64,000 nucleotides of DNA from CAYPNP01 sp964412195 (lineage in GTDB: Bacteria; Acidobacteriota; JAAYUB01). Below are positions 41,021-50,954 of this stretch, piece after piece. Each line of letters opens with the position of its first letter. The stretch's first letter is position 1. The translations under genes were made by a program, and so were the position numbers. The notes below the pieces were generated by a model. It was not told the origin of the DNA. It did not search any database and worked only from the letters and a program-made list of their open reading frames with translations. The stretch lies in the NCBI GenBank assembly GCA_964412195.1, contig CAYPNP010000021.1, positions 16,741 to 80,740 on the forward strand, read 5' to 3'.

Positions 41021-41649
41021 TCAAGGGATTCCTGCTGGGGCTGGCCAACGGCGTCTACTGTACGGTGTCGTGCGCGCCGGTCCTGCTCCCCTTCCTGGTC
41101 GGGGAGGGCTACAGCCTGGCCCGGAACGCCCTGGCCCTGGGCCGCTTCCTGCTGGGGCGGCTGGCGGGTTACATGATCTTCGGCGTGGTGGCCTGGGCGG
41201 GCGGTTCGCTTGTGGCCGGCCACCCGGCGGCACGGGGTCTCGGCTTCGGCCTGGCCATGCTGGTGCTGGCGGCGCTGCTGGTGGCGTATGGTTTCCGGCC
41301 CCCCAAGCCCGCCTGCGCGGCGGGAAGTGCCGGCGGCCGCCTCGAAAAATTCGTGCGCCCGACGCTGCTGCCGGTACTGTTCGGCTTCCTGACGGGCATC
41401 AACCTCTGTCCGCCGTTCCTGCTGGCTATTACGGAGGCGGCCGCCGCCGGGAGCCTGGCGGGCAGCGTGCTCTTTTTCGCGGCCTTTTTCATGGGAACTT
41501 CGCTGTACATGGTGCCTTTGGTCCTGACCAGCGCGCTGCGGCGCTGGCCGGCGCTCCAGGTGGTGGGCCGCCTGGCCGCCGGAGTGATGGGCCTTTTCTA
41601 CCTGTACCAGGGATTCATACTCTGTCTGGGAGGATGGAAATCATTATGA
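41017..41649 (+). CDS. TauE/UreH-like six-helix membrane protein
   Basis: The 210-residue protein has six transmembrane helices and a Cys pattern like DsbD/CcdA or UreH-type transporters: NGVYCTVSCAPVLLPFL in the first helix and INLCPPFLLAI in the fourth. Such proteins move reducing equivalents or metal ions across the membrane. It starts with GTG 41017 overlapping the rtcA stop (GTGA), with GGGAGGAG upstream, and its stop overlaps the next start (ATGA), showing tight coupling to the membrane ferredoxin. Confidence 0.78.
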   Translation: MIKGFLLGLANGVYCTVSCAPVLLPFLVGEGYSLARNALALGRFLLGRLAGYMIFGVVAWAGGSLVAGHPAARGLGFGLAMLVLAALLVAYGFRPPKPACAAGSAGGRLEKFVRPTLLPVLFGFLTGINLCPPFLLAITEAAAAGSLAGSVLFFAAFFMGTSLYMVPLVLTSALRRWPALQVVGRLAAGVMGLFYLYQGFILCLGGWKSL

Positions 41650-42824
41650 GCGCAACTTTGGATGCCCTGCCGAGACCGTCGCCGGTGTGGACGTGGCTCC
41701 GGCGGGCCGGCCTGATCGCCGGCATGATGCTGCTAACGGCGATGATGCTCCTGGGTGGCGCGGGGCAGGTCCGGGATCCCCTGGTCCTCATCGCCCTGGC
41801 CATCACCTACCTGTTCGTCAACGCCCTGTTCATCCTCATGGTGGTGACGGGGAAGACGGACCGCTACCGCTCGATCCTCTTTGTGGCCATGGCGGTGCTG
41901 TTCGTCGTCAGCTTCATCGCCAACCTCATCGAGGTCCGCGGCAGCATGGCCCTGACGCAGGAGGACATGCTGCAGGGCCGGACGCCGTTCTGCCACATGG
42001 TCATCCCGATGACCCTCATCCCAGCCGCCTTCACGAAGACGATCATCTTTCCCGGTTCCCTCCTGGAGGGCTTCGCCAGCATCGCCAGCATGTTCGTGAT
42101 CTGGATCGGCGTGTCGCTGGCCCTGGGGCGGGGCTTCTGCAGCTGGGGCTGCTTCTTCGGCGGCATGGACGAGGGCTTCTCCAGGATCCTGCGCAAGCCG
42201 ATCATCCGCAAGATCGCCGGCTACTGGACGTATTTCCCCTACGCCCTGCTCGGGGTGGTGGCCCTCTGGTCGGCGGTCACGCTGGCGCCCCAGTACTGCG
42301 CCTGGTTCTGCCCCTTCAAGACGGTGACGGAGTTCGAGGCCGTCACCACCACCACTGCGGCGATCCAGGCCGGCATCTTCGTCTCGCTGTTTGCGGGCCT
42401 GGTGGTGGTGCTGCCGGTCCTGACCAAGCGCCGGATCCAGTGCGGGCTCTTCTGCCCCATGGGAGCGTTCCAGTCTTTTACCAACAAGGTCAACGTCTTC
42501 GACGTGCGGATCGACCGGGACGCGTGCAACCAGTGCCAGAAGTGCGTCCGGGCCTGCCCGACGTTCTCGCTGGACGAGCGGAGCCTGGAAATCGGCAAGC
42601 CGAAAATGAGCTGCATGAAGTGCGGCAAGTGCGTCGACCAGTGCCCGAAGGGGGCCATCACCTATCACGTCAAGGGCACGCCGTGCGGATCGCGGCCCAA
42701 GACCGCCCGCATGCTCTTCGTCTTCCCGGCCTTCCTCTTCCTGGCCACCTTCGGAGGCGGGATGATCATCGGCGGCATCTACCGCCTCCTGCTGCTGGTC
42801 ACCACCGGCCGCATGGTCCACTGA
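41646..42824 (+). CDS. NapH-like membrane iron-sulfur protein
   Basis: The 392-residue protein has about six transmembrane helices. Two CxxxCP-type motifs are in loops (CAWFCPFKT and CGLFCPMGA) plus GFCSWGC, and a C-terminal two-cluster ferredoxin (CNQCQKCVRACP and CMKCGKCVDQCPKGA). This is the NapH/NosR/RdxA type that moves electrons from quinols across the membrane to periplasmic partners. ATG 41646 in the ATGA overlap is preferred over ATG 41634, which touches the RBS. The electron acceptor is not evident; the next gene is a candidate. Confidence 0.88.
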   Translation: MSATLDALPRPSPVWTWLRRAGLIAGMMLLTAMMLLGGAGQVRDPLVLIALAITYLFVNALFILMVVTGKTDRYRSILFVAMAVLFVVSFIANLIEVRGSMALTQEDMLQGRTPFCHMVIPMTLIPAAFTKTIIFPGSLLEGFASIASMFVIWIGVSLALGRGFCSWGCFFGGMDEGFSRILRKPIIRKIAGYWTYFPYALLGVVALWSAVTLAPQYCAWFCPFKTVTEFEAVTTTTAAIQAGIFVSLFAGLVVVLPVLTKRRIQCGLFCPMGAFQSFTNKVNVFDVRIDRDACNQCQKCVRACPTFSLDERSLEIGKPKMSCMKCGKCVDQCPKGAITYHVKGTPCGSRPKTARMLFVFPAFLFLATFGGGMIIGGIYRLLLLVTTGRMVH

Positions 42825-42835
42825 GGGAGGGCGCC

Positions 42836-43342
42836 ATGCAGAAATTGAAAACGATCCTCGGCTACGGCTGGGCCGCCCTGATGATCCCCCTGGTCCTGGG
42901 GACTTTCATTGGCATGAACAACTGGGCCACGACGCTGGTGCGCGCCACCGGCGTGACCATCAATCCGCGGTACAACGGCGGCGAAGTGGTGGCCACGGTG
43001 GACCACGGCGCCTACCAGGCCAAGATGCACCGGGCGGTTTTCGACGGTCTGCTGTCGGACCGCGAGGACGGCTTCATCCAGATCGACTGGGCGCCGGTGG
43101 CCAAGGACGGCCGCCTGCCCGACGCCATCGAGGAACCGGTGGATTTCAACCGCGACGGGCGGATCGATTTCACCATCCGCCTGGACACGAAGAACAACCA
43201 GGCCACGGTGGCCGACGTCTCAGGCAAGGTGCTCGGTATGGGCGGGGTTTCCCTGGACTCCGGGACGGAGGGCGCGCAGGGCGTCGGCCAGGTATACAAC
43301 CTCGGCGCCGGGCGCGCCGTCCGGGTGATGCTCCGGAAGTGA
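42836..43342 (+). CDS. Membrane-anchored protein with EF-hand-like motif
   Basis: This 168-residue protein has an N-terminal hydrophobic anchor (residues 8-25). The rest is extracytoplasmic and contains DFNRDGRIDFTI, an EF-hand-like or dockerin-like calcium loop. No cofactor motif is visible. It is separated by 11 bases from the NapH-like gene, with GGGAGG upstream, and is the last gene of the rtcA operon. It could be a partner of the membrane ferredoxin. The family is not recognised. Confidence 0.68.
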   Translation: MQKLKTILGYGWAALMIPLVLGTFIGMNNWATTLVRATGVTINPRYNGGEVVATVDHGAYQAKMHRAVFDGLLSDREDGFIQIDWAPVAKDGRLPDAIEEPVDFNRDGRIDFTIRLDTKNNQATVADVSGKVLGMGGVSLDSGTEGAQGVGQVYNLGAGRAVRVMLRK

Positions 43343-43664
43343 CTGGTGACGGGTGACGGGTGACCGGTGACCGCCGACCGTGGACGATGGACCATGGACC
43401 ATTCTCGATGACCGATCGTACTCGTTGATCGTAATCGTGATCGTAATCGTGATCGTAATCGGAATCGAGGCCCGGGGCTGGAGACTCTGAATCCAAAGGC
43501 GCTTCCAGCCCCGGATCACCAGCTTCTCGCTCCCTTTCCCCTATTCCTAGCCCCCACCCCGAATACTGAGTCCCGATCCTCCTTCCCAAAAAAATCAAAA
43601 AAAATCGGAACACTTCGGGACGGCTCCGTTTGATCTGGGTGAAATCACCCGGAAGGAGGCAGCG
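43343..43664. repeat. Repeat mosaic with a hairpin
   Basis: GGTGACGGGTGACCGG units (43345-43373), GGACGATGGACCATGG units (43379-43399), and ATCGTAATCGTG units (43427-43465). The pair GGGGCTGGAG / CTTCCAGCCCCGG (43474-43515) makes a hairpin. No gene. Just before the next RBS, GGGTGAAATCACCC (43637-43650) is a small inverted repeat. Confidence 0.8.
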
Positions 43665-44027
43665 ATGACCAAGAAAAAGCAGACCCAGCTGCAACGGCTG
43701 GAGCGTCAGCTCTGGGAGGACCACCGGACGGTGCTCGAAGCGCCGGCCGGCATGCCCCAGGACCTGAAGCTGAAGCTGCTCCAGAGCGTGTTTGCGGAGA
43801 TCGTCCCGAGCCGCGATTTCCAGGAGCAGCGCCGGCGGCATCCCGAGAAGATCTTTCACCTGCACGTCTGCACGGGACTGTGCCCGGCCTGCACGTTTCA
43901 GCCGTTCTGCAGCCCGGAACGCCAGGGAAGGCAGAAGGCCCTCCTGGCCGAGGCGCTGGCGGAGGCGTGCGGTATCCCGGCCGAACGCCAGCCCGGCGAG
44001 GTCCGCGGGCACTGGGGGTCGGCATGA
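43665..44027 (+). CDS. Small Cys-motif protein, paralogue A
   Basis: This 120-residue protein is mostly helical, with the motif CTGLCPACTFQPFC (pattern CxGxCPxCxxxxxC) that could bind a metal or an iron-sulfur cluster. It is homologous to the next gene over its first 95 residues, sharing LxxLExxLWxxxRTVL at the N-terminus and the Cys motif. No family is recognised. ATG 43665 has GGAAGGAGG upstream. Its stop overlaps the ATG of its paralogue. Confidence 0.72.
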   Translation: MTKKKQTQLQRLERQLWEDHRTVLEAPAGMPQDLKLKLLQSVFAEIVPSRDFQEQRRRHPEKIFHLHVCTGLCPACTFQPFCSPERQGRQKALLAEALAEACGIPAERQPGEVRGHWGSA

Positions 44028-44359
44028 GCGCGAAAATCGAAAAGGAACTGAAACGGCTCGAGGAGAAACTCTGGCGGGAGTACCGCACCGTGCTGGACAT
44101 CCCCGAGGAGGTGCCGGCGGAGCTGCGCCTGGACCTGCTGCGGGACACCTACGAGGACATCCGGGACGATGCAGAGTTCAAGGAAATGCAGGAGATGTTC
44201 CCGGGGGAGTTCACCACCGTGGGGTACTGCTCCGGCTGGTGCCCGGAGTGCCCCATCGTCCAGTGGTGCGATTTCGCCCGCGAGCAGTTCAGCCCCGAGG
44301 ACATGGCCTGGATGGCGGAGCACAAGAACTACCCGCCCGACTTCGAATTCAAGCTCTGA
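44024..44359 (+). CDS. Small Cys-motif protein, paralogue B
   Basis: This 111-residue protein is a tandem duplicate relative of the preceding one, with CSGWCPECPIVQWC in the same place. The pair starts in an ATGA overlap, so both are made together and may form a heterodimer. The three or four Cys of the motif suggest metal binding. The C-terminus is acidic and aromatic rather than basic, unlike paralogue A, so the two have diverged in function. Confidence 0.72.
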   Translation: MSAKIEKELKRLEEKLWREYRTVLDIPEEVPAELRLDLLRDTYEDIRDDAEFKEMQEMFPGEFTTVGYCSGWCPECPIVQWCDFAREQFSPEDMAWMAEHKNYPPDFEFKL

Positions 44360-44363
44360 TATT

Positions 44364-44380
44364 CGAATGTATTGTAATGC
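44364..44380. repeat. Imperfect direct repeat flanking the toxin-antitoxin pair, left
   Basis: CGAATGTATTGTAATGC resembles 44958-44974 (CGAATACATCGTAATAC) in the same orientation, 13 of 17 positions, all differences being transitions. The two copies bracket the toxin-antitoxin genes. Confidence 0.4.
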
Positions 44381-44418
44381 CTGGCGGTGGTCATGCCGCC
44401 GCCAGGCAGGCGGATCTG

Positions 44419-44721
44419 TTATTCCTCATCTGAGCAGAACGTGGTCGGCCATCTATGGGCGTGGTGCAGGACGCGGAGGATCTCCAAAGTCTTTTGTCGG
44501 ACGCGGTAGGCCACGAGATACGGGCTGTCGGGGATGATCAGCTCGCGGGTTCCCGGAACACGGCCGGCCCGTCCCAGATGGGGCATGCCCAGCAGGTGGC
44601 GTTCCACCGTGTGGATCACCTGCAAGACCTGCTGGAGCGCTGCGGGGGGATTGTCTTGGGAGACGAACTCCTCGATGGAATCAAGATCGCGAGCGGCGGC
44701 GACGGTCCAGAGAATCTGCAC
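44419..44721 (-). CDS. ParE/RelE-family toxin
   Basis: This 100-residue protein has the ParE/RelE fold pattern: an N-terminal strand (VQILWTV), two helices (AAARDLDSIEEFVS, AALQQVLQVIHTVERH), and C-terminal strands with PYLVAYRVRQKTLEILRVLHHAHRW. ParE-type toxins target gyrase and RelE-type toxins cut mRNA; this one cannot be assigned. GTG 44721 has GGGAGGG six bases upstream and lies inside the antitoxin gene, overlapping it by 41 bases. Confidence 0.85.
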   Translation of the reverse strand: MQILWTVAAARDLDSIEEFVSQDNPPAALQQVLQVIHTVERHLLGMPHLGRAGRVPGTRELIIPDSPYLVAYRVRQKTLEILRVLHHAHRWPTTFCSDEE

Positions 44722-44947
44722 GTTGGCCCTCCCAGCGCGCCTTGACGGTTTCGTGAGGAACAAGCTGGCCGGCATCGGCCTGCTGCACGCCTTCCTGGAT
44801 GGCCTCGACCTGCCATTCATTGATCTCGAGGTACTCGCGGATGGCGCTCTCGACCAGAAAGGACTTGGTACGGGCGGTGGCCTTGGCCATCCGGTCCAGT
44901 TTGTCCTTCAAGTCCCCGCCGATGCGTATGGTCATCACGTCTTTCAT
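44681..44947 (-). CDS. Ribbon-helix-helix antitoxin
   Basis: This 88-residue protein begins with the CopG/ParD-type ribbon-helix-helix domain (MTIRIGGDLKDKLDRMAKAT, then SFLVESAIREYLE). The C-terminal region (QADAGQLVPHETVKARW) is the flexible part that usually wraps around and blocks the toxin. It would repress its own promoter upstream of 44947; the region 44948-45019 is AT-rich and suits this. The gene precedes and overlaps the toxin. Confidence 0.85.
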   Translation of the reverse strand: MKDVMTIRIGGDLKDKLDRMAKATARTKSFLVESAIREYLEINEWQVEAIQEGVQQADAGQLVPHETVKARWEGQRADSLDRRRRSRS

Positions 44948-44957
44948 CGTAACCTCT

Positions 44958-44974
44958 CGAATACATCGTAATAC
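44958..44974. repeat. Imperfect direct repeat flanking the toxin-antitoxin pair, right
   Basis: CGAATACATCGTAATAC lies in the presumed antitoxin promoter; see 44364-44380. It could be the operator, and the left copy a relic of insertion or a second site. Confidence 0.4.
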
Positions 44975-45019
44975 AACAGTCGGATTTCGTCCAGAATATT
45001 ATAGGTGCAGGCCTTGTTT

Positions 45020-46372
45020 TTAAAATACCGACTGTTGCCGGCCAATGTGCTCCCTGCAGATGAACTCGTCGAAGAGGGCGAGGGCGTCCTCCACCTGGCG
45101 GCGGTGGCGGTCGGACTTGGACCGGTAGCGGCGCCGGAACGCCTCGTCCACCGGGGGCAGCAGGGCCAAGGTCATGTTGAGGGGCTGGTAGTTGGCGGGA
45201 TCGGAGTGGGCCAGCGCGTGCTGCAGGCTGCCCAGGGCCGTGCCCCGGGGGAAGAGCAGCGGCGGCCGGCCCTCCAGGCGGCAGACAACCTGCAGCGCCG
45301 CCAGCATGCCGGTGGCGATGGCCTCCACGTACCCCTCCAGCCCGCAGAGCTGTCCGGCTACGAAGACACCGGGGGCATTCCGCATCTCCAGGTGGGCGGT
45401 GAGGACCGCCGGGGCGTTGACATACGTGTTGCGGTGGATCTGGCCGAAGCGCAGGAAGCGGGCCTCCGCCAGACCGGGGATGAGCCGGAAGACGCGTTCC
45501 TGCTCGCCGAAGCGGAGGTGGTTCTGGAAGCCGACCAGGTTGTAGGCGTCGGCCAGCAGGTTCTCCCGCCGCAGCTGCACCGCGGCGTAGGGCGGCCGGC
45601 CGGTGCGGGGATCGGTCAGTCCGACCGGCTTCATCGGGCCGAAGCGGAGCGTGTCCACGCCGCGGCGGGCCAGCTCCTCGATGGGCAGGCAGCCCTCGAA
45701 GAAGGGCGTCCGCTCGAATTCCCGCAGGGGATAGCTGTCGGCGCCGGTCAACGCGTCAAAAAAGAATCGGTACTCTTCCGGTGTGAACGGGCAGTTGAGG
45801 TAGTCGTCGCCGCCCTTGCCGTAGCGGGAGGCGGAAAATGCGATCGACGTGTCGATCGAGTCGGCCGCCACGATCGGGCTGATGGCGTCGTAGAAGTAGA
45901 GATGGTCATCCCCGGTCACCCGCCGGATGTCCTCCGCCAGGGTGTCGCCGGTCAGGGGGCCGGTGGCGAGGATCAGCGGCCGCTCCGAGGGGATGGCGGC
46001 GGCCTCGACCCGCTCGATCCGGATCCGCGGTTCTGCCGCCAGGGCCGCGGTGACGCCCCGGCTGAAAGCGACGCGGTCCACCGCCAGCGCCTGGCCCGCC
46101 GGGACGCGGCAATCCTCCGCCAACGCCAGCAGCAGGCTGCCCAGGCGGCGCAGTTCCTGTTTGAGCAGGAAAGGAGCGCTGCCGGGCGCCTCCGATTTCA
46201 GGGAGTTGGAGCAGACCAACTCGGCGAATTCGCCCGTCTGGTGGGCGGGAGTGGAGACCGCCGGGCGCATTTCCCGCAGCGTCAACTGGATGCCGCGGCG
46301 GGCGAGCTGCCACGCCGCCTCGCTGCCGGCGAGGCCGCCGCCGATGATGGTGACCGTACGATCCGGGTCCAC
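45020..46372 (-). CDS. trmFO: tRNA uridine-54 methyltransferase (folate/FAD-dependent)
   Basis: This 450-residue protein matches TrmFO in length and motif content: an N-terminal FAD motif (TIIGGGLAGSEAAWQLARRG), the ELVCSNSLKSE segment with the catalytic Cys, and QLCGLEGYVEAIATGM near the C-terminus. It methylates U54 of tRNA using methylenetetrahydrofolate and FADH2. GTG 46372, with GGAGG seven bases upstream, is chosen over the longer frame to 46501. It is divergent from hsp20. Confidence 0.93.
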   Translation of the reverse strand: MDPDRTVTIIGGGLAGSEAAWQLARRGIQLTLREMRPAVSTPAHQTGEFAELVCSNSLKSEAPGSAPFLLKQELRRLGSLLLALAEDCRVPAGQALAVDRVAFSRGVTAALAAEPRIRIERVEAAAIPSERPLILATGPLTGDTLAEDIRRVTGDDHLYFYDAISPIVAADSIDTSIAFSASRYGKGGDDYLNCPFTPEEYRFFFDALTGADSYPLREFERTPFFEGCLPIEELARRGVDTLRFGPMKPVGLTDPRTGRPPYAAVQLRRENLLADAYNLVGFQNHLRFGEQERVFRLIPGLAEARFLRFGQIHRNTYVNAPAVLTAHLEMRNAPGVFVAGQLCGLEGYVEAIATGMLAALQVVCRLEGRPPLLFPRGTALGSLQHALAHSDPANYQPLNMTLALLPPVDEAFRRRYRSKSDRHRRQVEDALALFDEFICREHIGRQQSVF

Positions 46373-46540
46373 GTTGCCTCCGGAAGATCGCTCCGGCTCC
46401 GCTCGGGGGCCGGCGCGGCATCTTACCACACTTTCGGTCTTTCGCAGCGGGTGGACGCCCCGGGGCAGGAGAAGATTGGAGGGTGGAGAAAAATTCCCCA
46501 ACTGCGGGGAGTGTCTCCACGCGATTACACGAATATATAT

Positions 46541-46564
46541 TTTGTAATATCAATATTTTACAAA
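46541..46564. promoter_or_regulatory. Inverted repeat upstream of the sigma-54 promoter
   Basis: TTTGTAA (46541-46547), a 10-base spacer and TTACAAA (46558-46564). The AT-rich palindrome ends ten bases before the -24 element. It could be an activator or IHF-type site. Confidence 0.4.
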
Positions 46565-46574
46565 TGATGACCTA

Positions 46575-46591
46575 TTGGCACGACCATTGCA
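46575..46591 (+). promoter_or_regulatory. Sigma-54 promoter of hsp20
   Basis: TTGGCACGACCATTGCA matches the -24/-12 consensus (YTGGCACG-N4-TTGCW) at every fixed position, with GG and GC ten bases apart. It lies 43 bases before the ATG at 46634. Confidence 0.8.
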
Positions 46592-46633
46592 AAAGCGGCA
46601 GCGTCATCGATTTTGAAGGAGGAGGACAGAACC

Positions 46634-47083
46634 ATGGTGAGCATCAGAAAGTACGAACCGTTTGACCCCTGGACCCGGGACATGGAACGTGTCTTCGCCC
46701 GGATGCTGGACCTGCCGAACCGCTTTTTCGGAGAAGAGGCGGCCGGCCTGGCCGGATGGCAGCCCCGGATGGACGTCAAGGAAACGGATACGGCGATCGT
46801 CGTCCGGATGGACCTGCCCGGCATGGACCAGAAGGACATCCGGCTGAACGTCGAGAACAACATGCTGACGGTCAGCGGCGAGCGCCGCCTGGAAGAGGAG
46901 AAGAAGGGGGAGACCCTGCACCGCGTGGAGTGTTTCTACGGGAACTTCACCCGCAGCTTCAACCTGCCGCAGACGGTGGACGTGGGCAAGATCGACGCCA
47001 AGTACCGCAACGGTGTGCTCGAGATCACGCTGACGAAGCGCGAGGAAAGCAAGCCCCGCCAGATCAACATCCAGGTGGGCTGA
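46634..47083 (+). CDS. Hsp20 small heat-shock protein
   Basis: The 149-residue protein contains an alpha-crystallin domain from residue 40 (RMDVKETDTAIVVRMDLPG, then NNMLTVSGERR, and GVLEITLTKRE) and ends in an IxI-like tail (INIQV). It binds unfolding proteins as an ATP-independent holdase in the cytoplasm. ATG 46634 has GGAGGAGG upstream. It is transcribed from a sigma-54 promoter and ends at a strong terminator, separate from grpE and clpB downstream, all of which belong to the protein quality-control block. Confidence 0.92.
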   Translation: MVSIRKYEPFDPWTRDMERVFARMLDLPNRFFGEEAAGLAGWQPRMDVKETDTAIVVRMDLPGMDQKDIRLNVENNMLTVSGERRLEEEKKGETLHRVECFYGNFTRSFNLPQTVDVGKIDAKYRNGVLEITLTKREESKPRQINIQVG

Positions 47084-47105
47084 TCCCGTAGGACACGCAT
47101 TCAGA

Positions 47106-47132
47106 GGGGGGAGCCGGTCCCCCCTTTTTTTC
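47106..47132 (+). terminator. Rho-independent terminator of hsp20
   Basis: GGGGGGA (47106-47112), loop GCCGG, TCCCCCC (47118-47124), then eight T (47125-47132). Confidence 0.9.
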
Positions 47133-47162
47133 ACCAACTCGTCGCGTGACAGGAAGAAAACG

Positions 47163-47744
47163 ATGGCTGAAAACGAGAAATCCGATCTGAAACCCGTGGA
47201 GGACCTACTGGCGGCCGCGGCCCAGCCGGCGGAGGCGCCGGTCGCCGCGGAGGAGGCCGGCAGCGAAGTCCTGCCGGATCTGAACCAGCTCCAACAGTCC
47301 CTGCAGGAGGCGGAATCCCGATGCGTGCGCTTGCGGGCGGATTTCGACAATTACCGGAAGCGCACCCTGGCCAGCCAGGCCGAGGCCAATCAGGAGGAGA
47401 AAAAGCGCCTCATCCGGGAGCTGTTGGACGTGTTGGACAACTTCCAACGGGCCATGGAACATGCCGGCAGCGATGATTTTGCCGTCGGCGTGCAGGCCAT
47501 CCAACAGCAGTTGCTGACGATCCTGGGCCGGCACGGCCTGGAGAGGCTGGAAGCAGAGGGCCGGAATTTCGATCCGAACTTCCACGAAGTGCTCGACACG
47601 GTGGCCTTGGCCGACCAGCCCGATCAGACCGTCACCCGCGTGTACAAGGAGGGGTATCTCTTTGGAGGACGGCTGCTGCGGCCCGCCATGGTGCAGGTTG
47701 CCGTCCGCCCCGAAACGCCTGCCACGGAGGAGGGGAAGAGCTGA
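47163..47744 (+). CDS. grpE: Nucleotide exchange factor GrpE
   Basis: The 193-residue protein has the expected long N-terminal coiled coil (residues 40-100, LQEAESRCVRLRADFDNYRKR) and the C-terminal beta-domain (LEAEGRNFDPNFHEVL, YLFGGRLLRPAMVQV). It releases ADP from DnaK. No dnaK or dnaJ is adjacent. ATG 47163 has AGGAAG upstream. It starts 30 bases after the hsp20 terminator and has no obvious promoter of its own in that gap, so partial read-through is possible. Confidence 0.93.
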   Translation: MAENEKSDLKPVEDLLAAAAQPAEAPVAAEEAGSEVLPDLNQLQQSLQEAESRCVRLRADFDNYRKRTLASQAEANQEEKKRLIRELLDVLDNFQRAMEHAGSDDFAVGVQAIQQQLLTILGRHGLERLEAEGRNFDPNFHEVLDTVALADQPDQTVTRVYKEGYLFGGRLLRPAMVQVAVRPETPATEEGKS

Positions 47745-47885
47745 TAACCGAAGGCTGGATGGGCTGGTTGGACACAGTGGACGGGGTGGACACAGTGGAC
47801 AGAGTGGAACCTGATCACTTGAAGGCAAGGGCACGCACTTCTGCCGATTCACCGATTCACCCGTTCACCGATTCACCCTTGGATT
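47745..47885. repeat. GGACACAGTGG- and CCGATTCACC-type repeats
   Basis: GGACACAGTGGACGGGGTGG-like units (47770-47807) and CCGATTCACCGATTCACC-like units (47843-47879) fill most of the gap between grpE and clpB. The latter family is the inverse of the GGTGAATC units at 6452-6483. Confidence 0.8.
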
Positions 47886-47928
47886 GACCGACAGAATGTC
47901 ACAGGCCGGCAGAGTGTAGGATAAGATC

Positions 47929-50535
<2,607 letters not shown>

Positions 50536-50541
50536 ACCACA

Positions 50542-50691
50542 TTAGATGGTGATCTTTGTGACTAAGACAAATTTATCAATGTCGTCATCAATGATAGATA
50601 AATCCACATACCGACCGATGTCGTCTGAAAATGCAAGCCGAGCAGGTTTGTCGTTTTCGAGATTGCGAAATATCCAAGCCTGATGGATCAT
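50542..50691 (-). CDS. Possible small protein (49 residues) at the edge of the AT-rich island
   Basis: Reading on the minus strand from ATG 50691 to TAA gives 49 residues with protein-like composition: IFRNLENDKPARL, then DDIGRYVDLSIID and a final strand-like FVLVTKITI. There is no clear RBS. It may be a real small gene or the tail of a gene destroyed at the island boundary. No family is recognised. Confidence 0.35.
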   Translation of the reverse strand: MIHQAWIFRNLENDKPARLAFSDDIGRYVDLSIIDDDIDKFVLVTKITI

Positions 50692-50954
50692 TAAAAAGAA
50701 ATTTGTGATAAAATAATTAAATATTTTTTCGAATCCCCAGATTTGTTAACAATTTTTATTTCAACTAGTTGCCTCCATCAATCTCGCGCATAGTATCTTT
50801 TTCGGTCTACTCGATTACGGAATAATGAAAAATGGAGATACGAGTGACACTCTGTCGGGATGTCTCTTATTATCGTTCCATTATGTGAGGGATGGTTTAT
50901 CTGCTCAAACAGCCTGTGGCGGATTTCTTCTCTCACTAAAAAATGGAGGTAATG
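50692..50954. other. AT-rich leader region of the island
   Basis: Base composition changes sharply after the clpB stop. Runs such as AATAATTAAATATTTTTT (50716-50733) could hold promoters. The 15-base sequence at 50907-50921 is repeated inverted at 51779-51793. No other gene is seen. Confidence 0.6.
50907..50921 (+). repeat. 15-base inverted repeat, left copy
   Basis: AAACAGCCTGTGGCG is the exact reverse complement of 51779-51793. The two copies bracket the gene at 50955. Confidence 0.7.
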
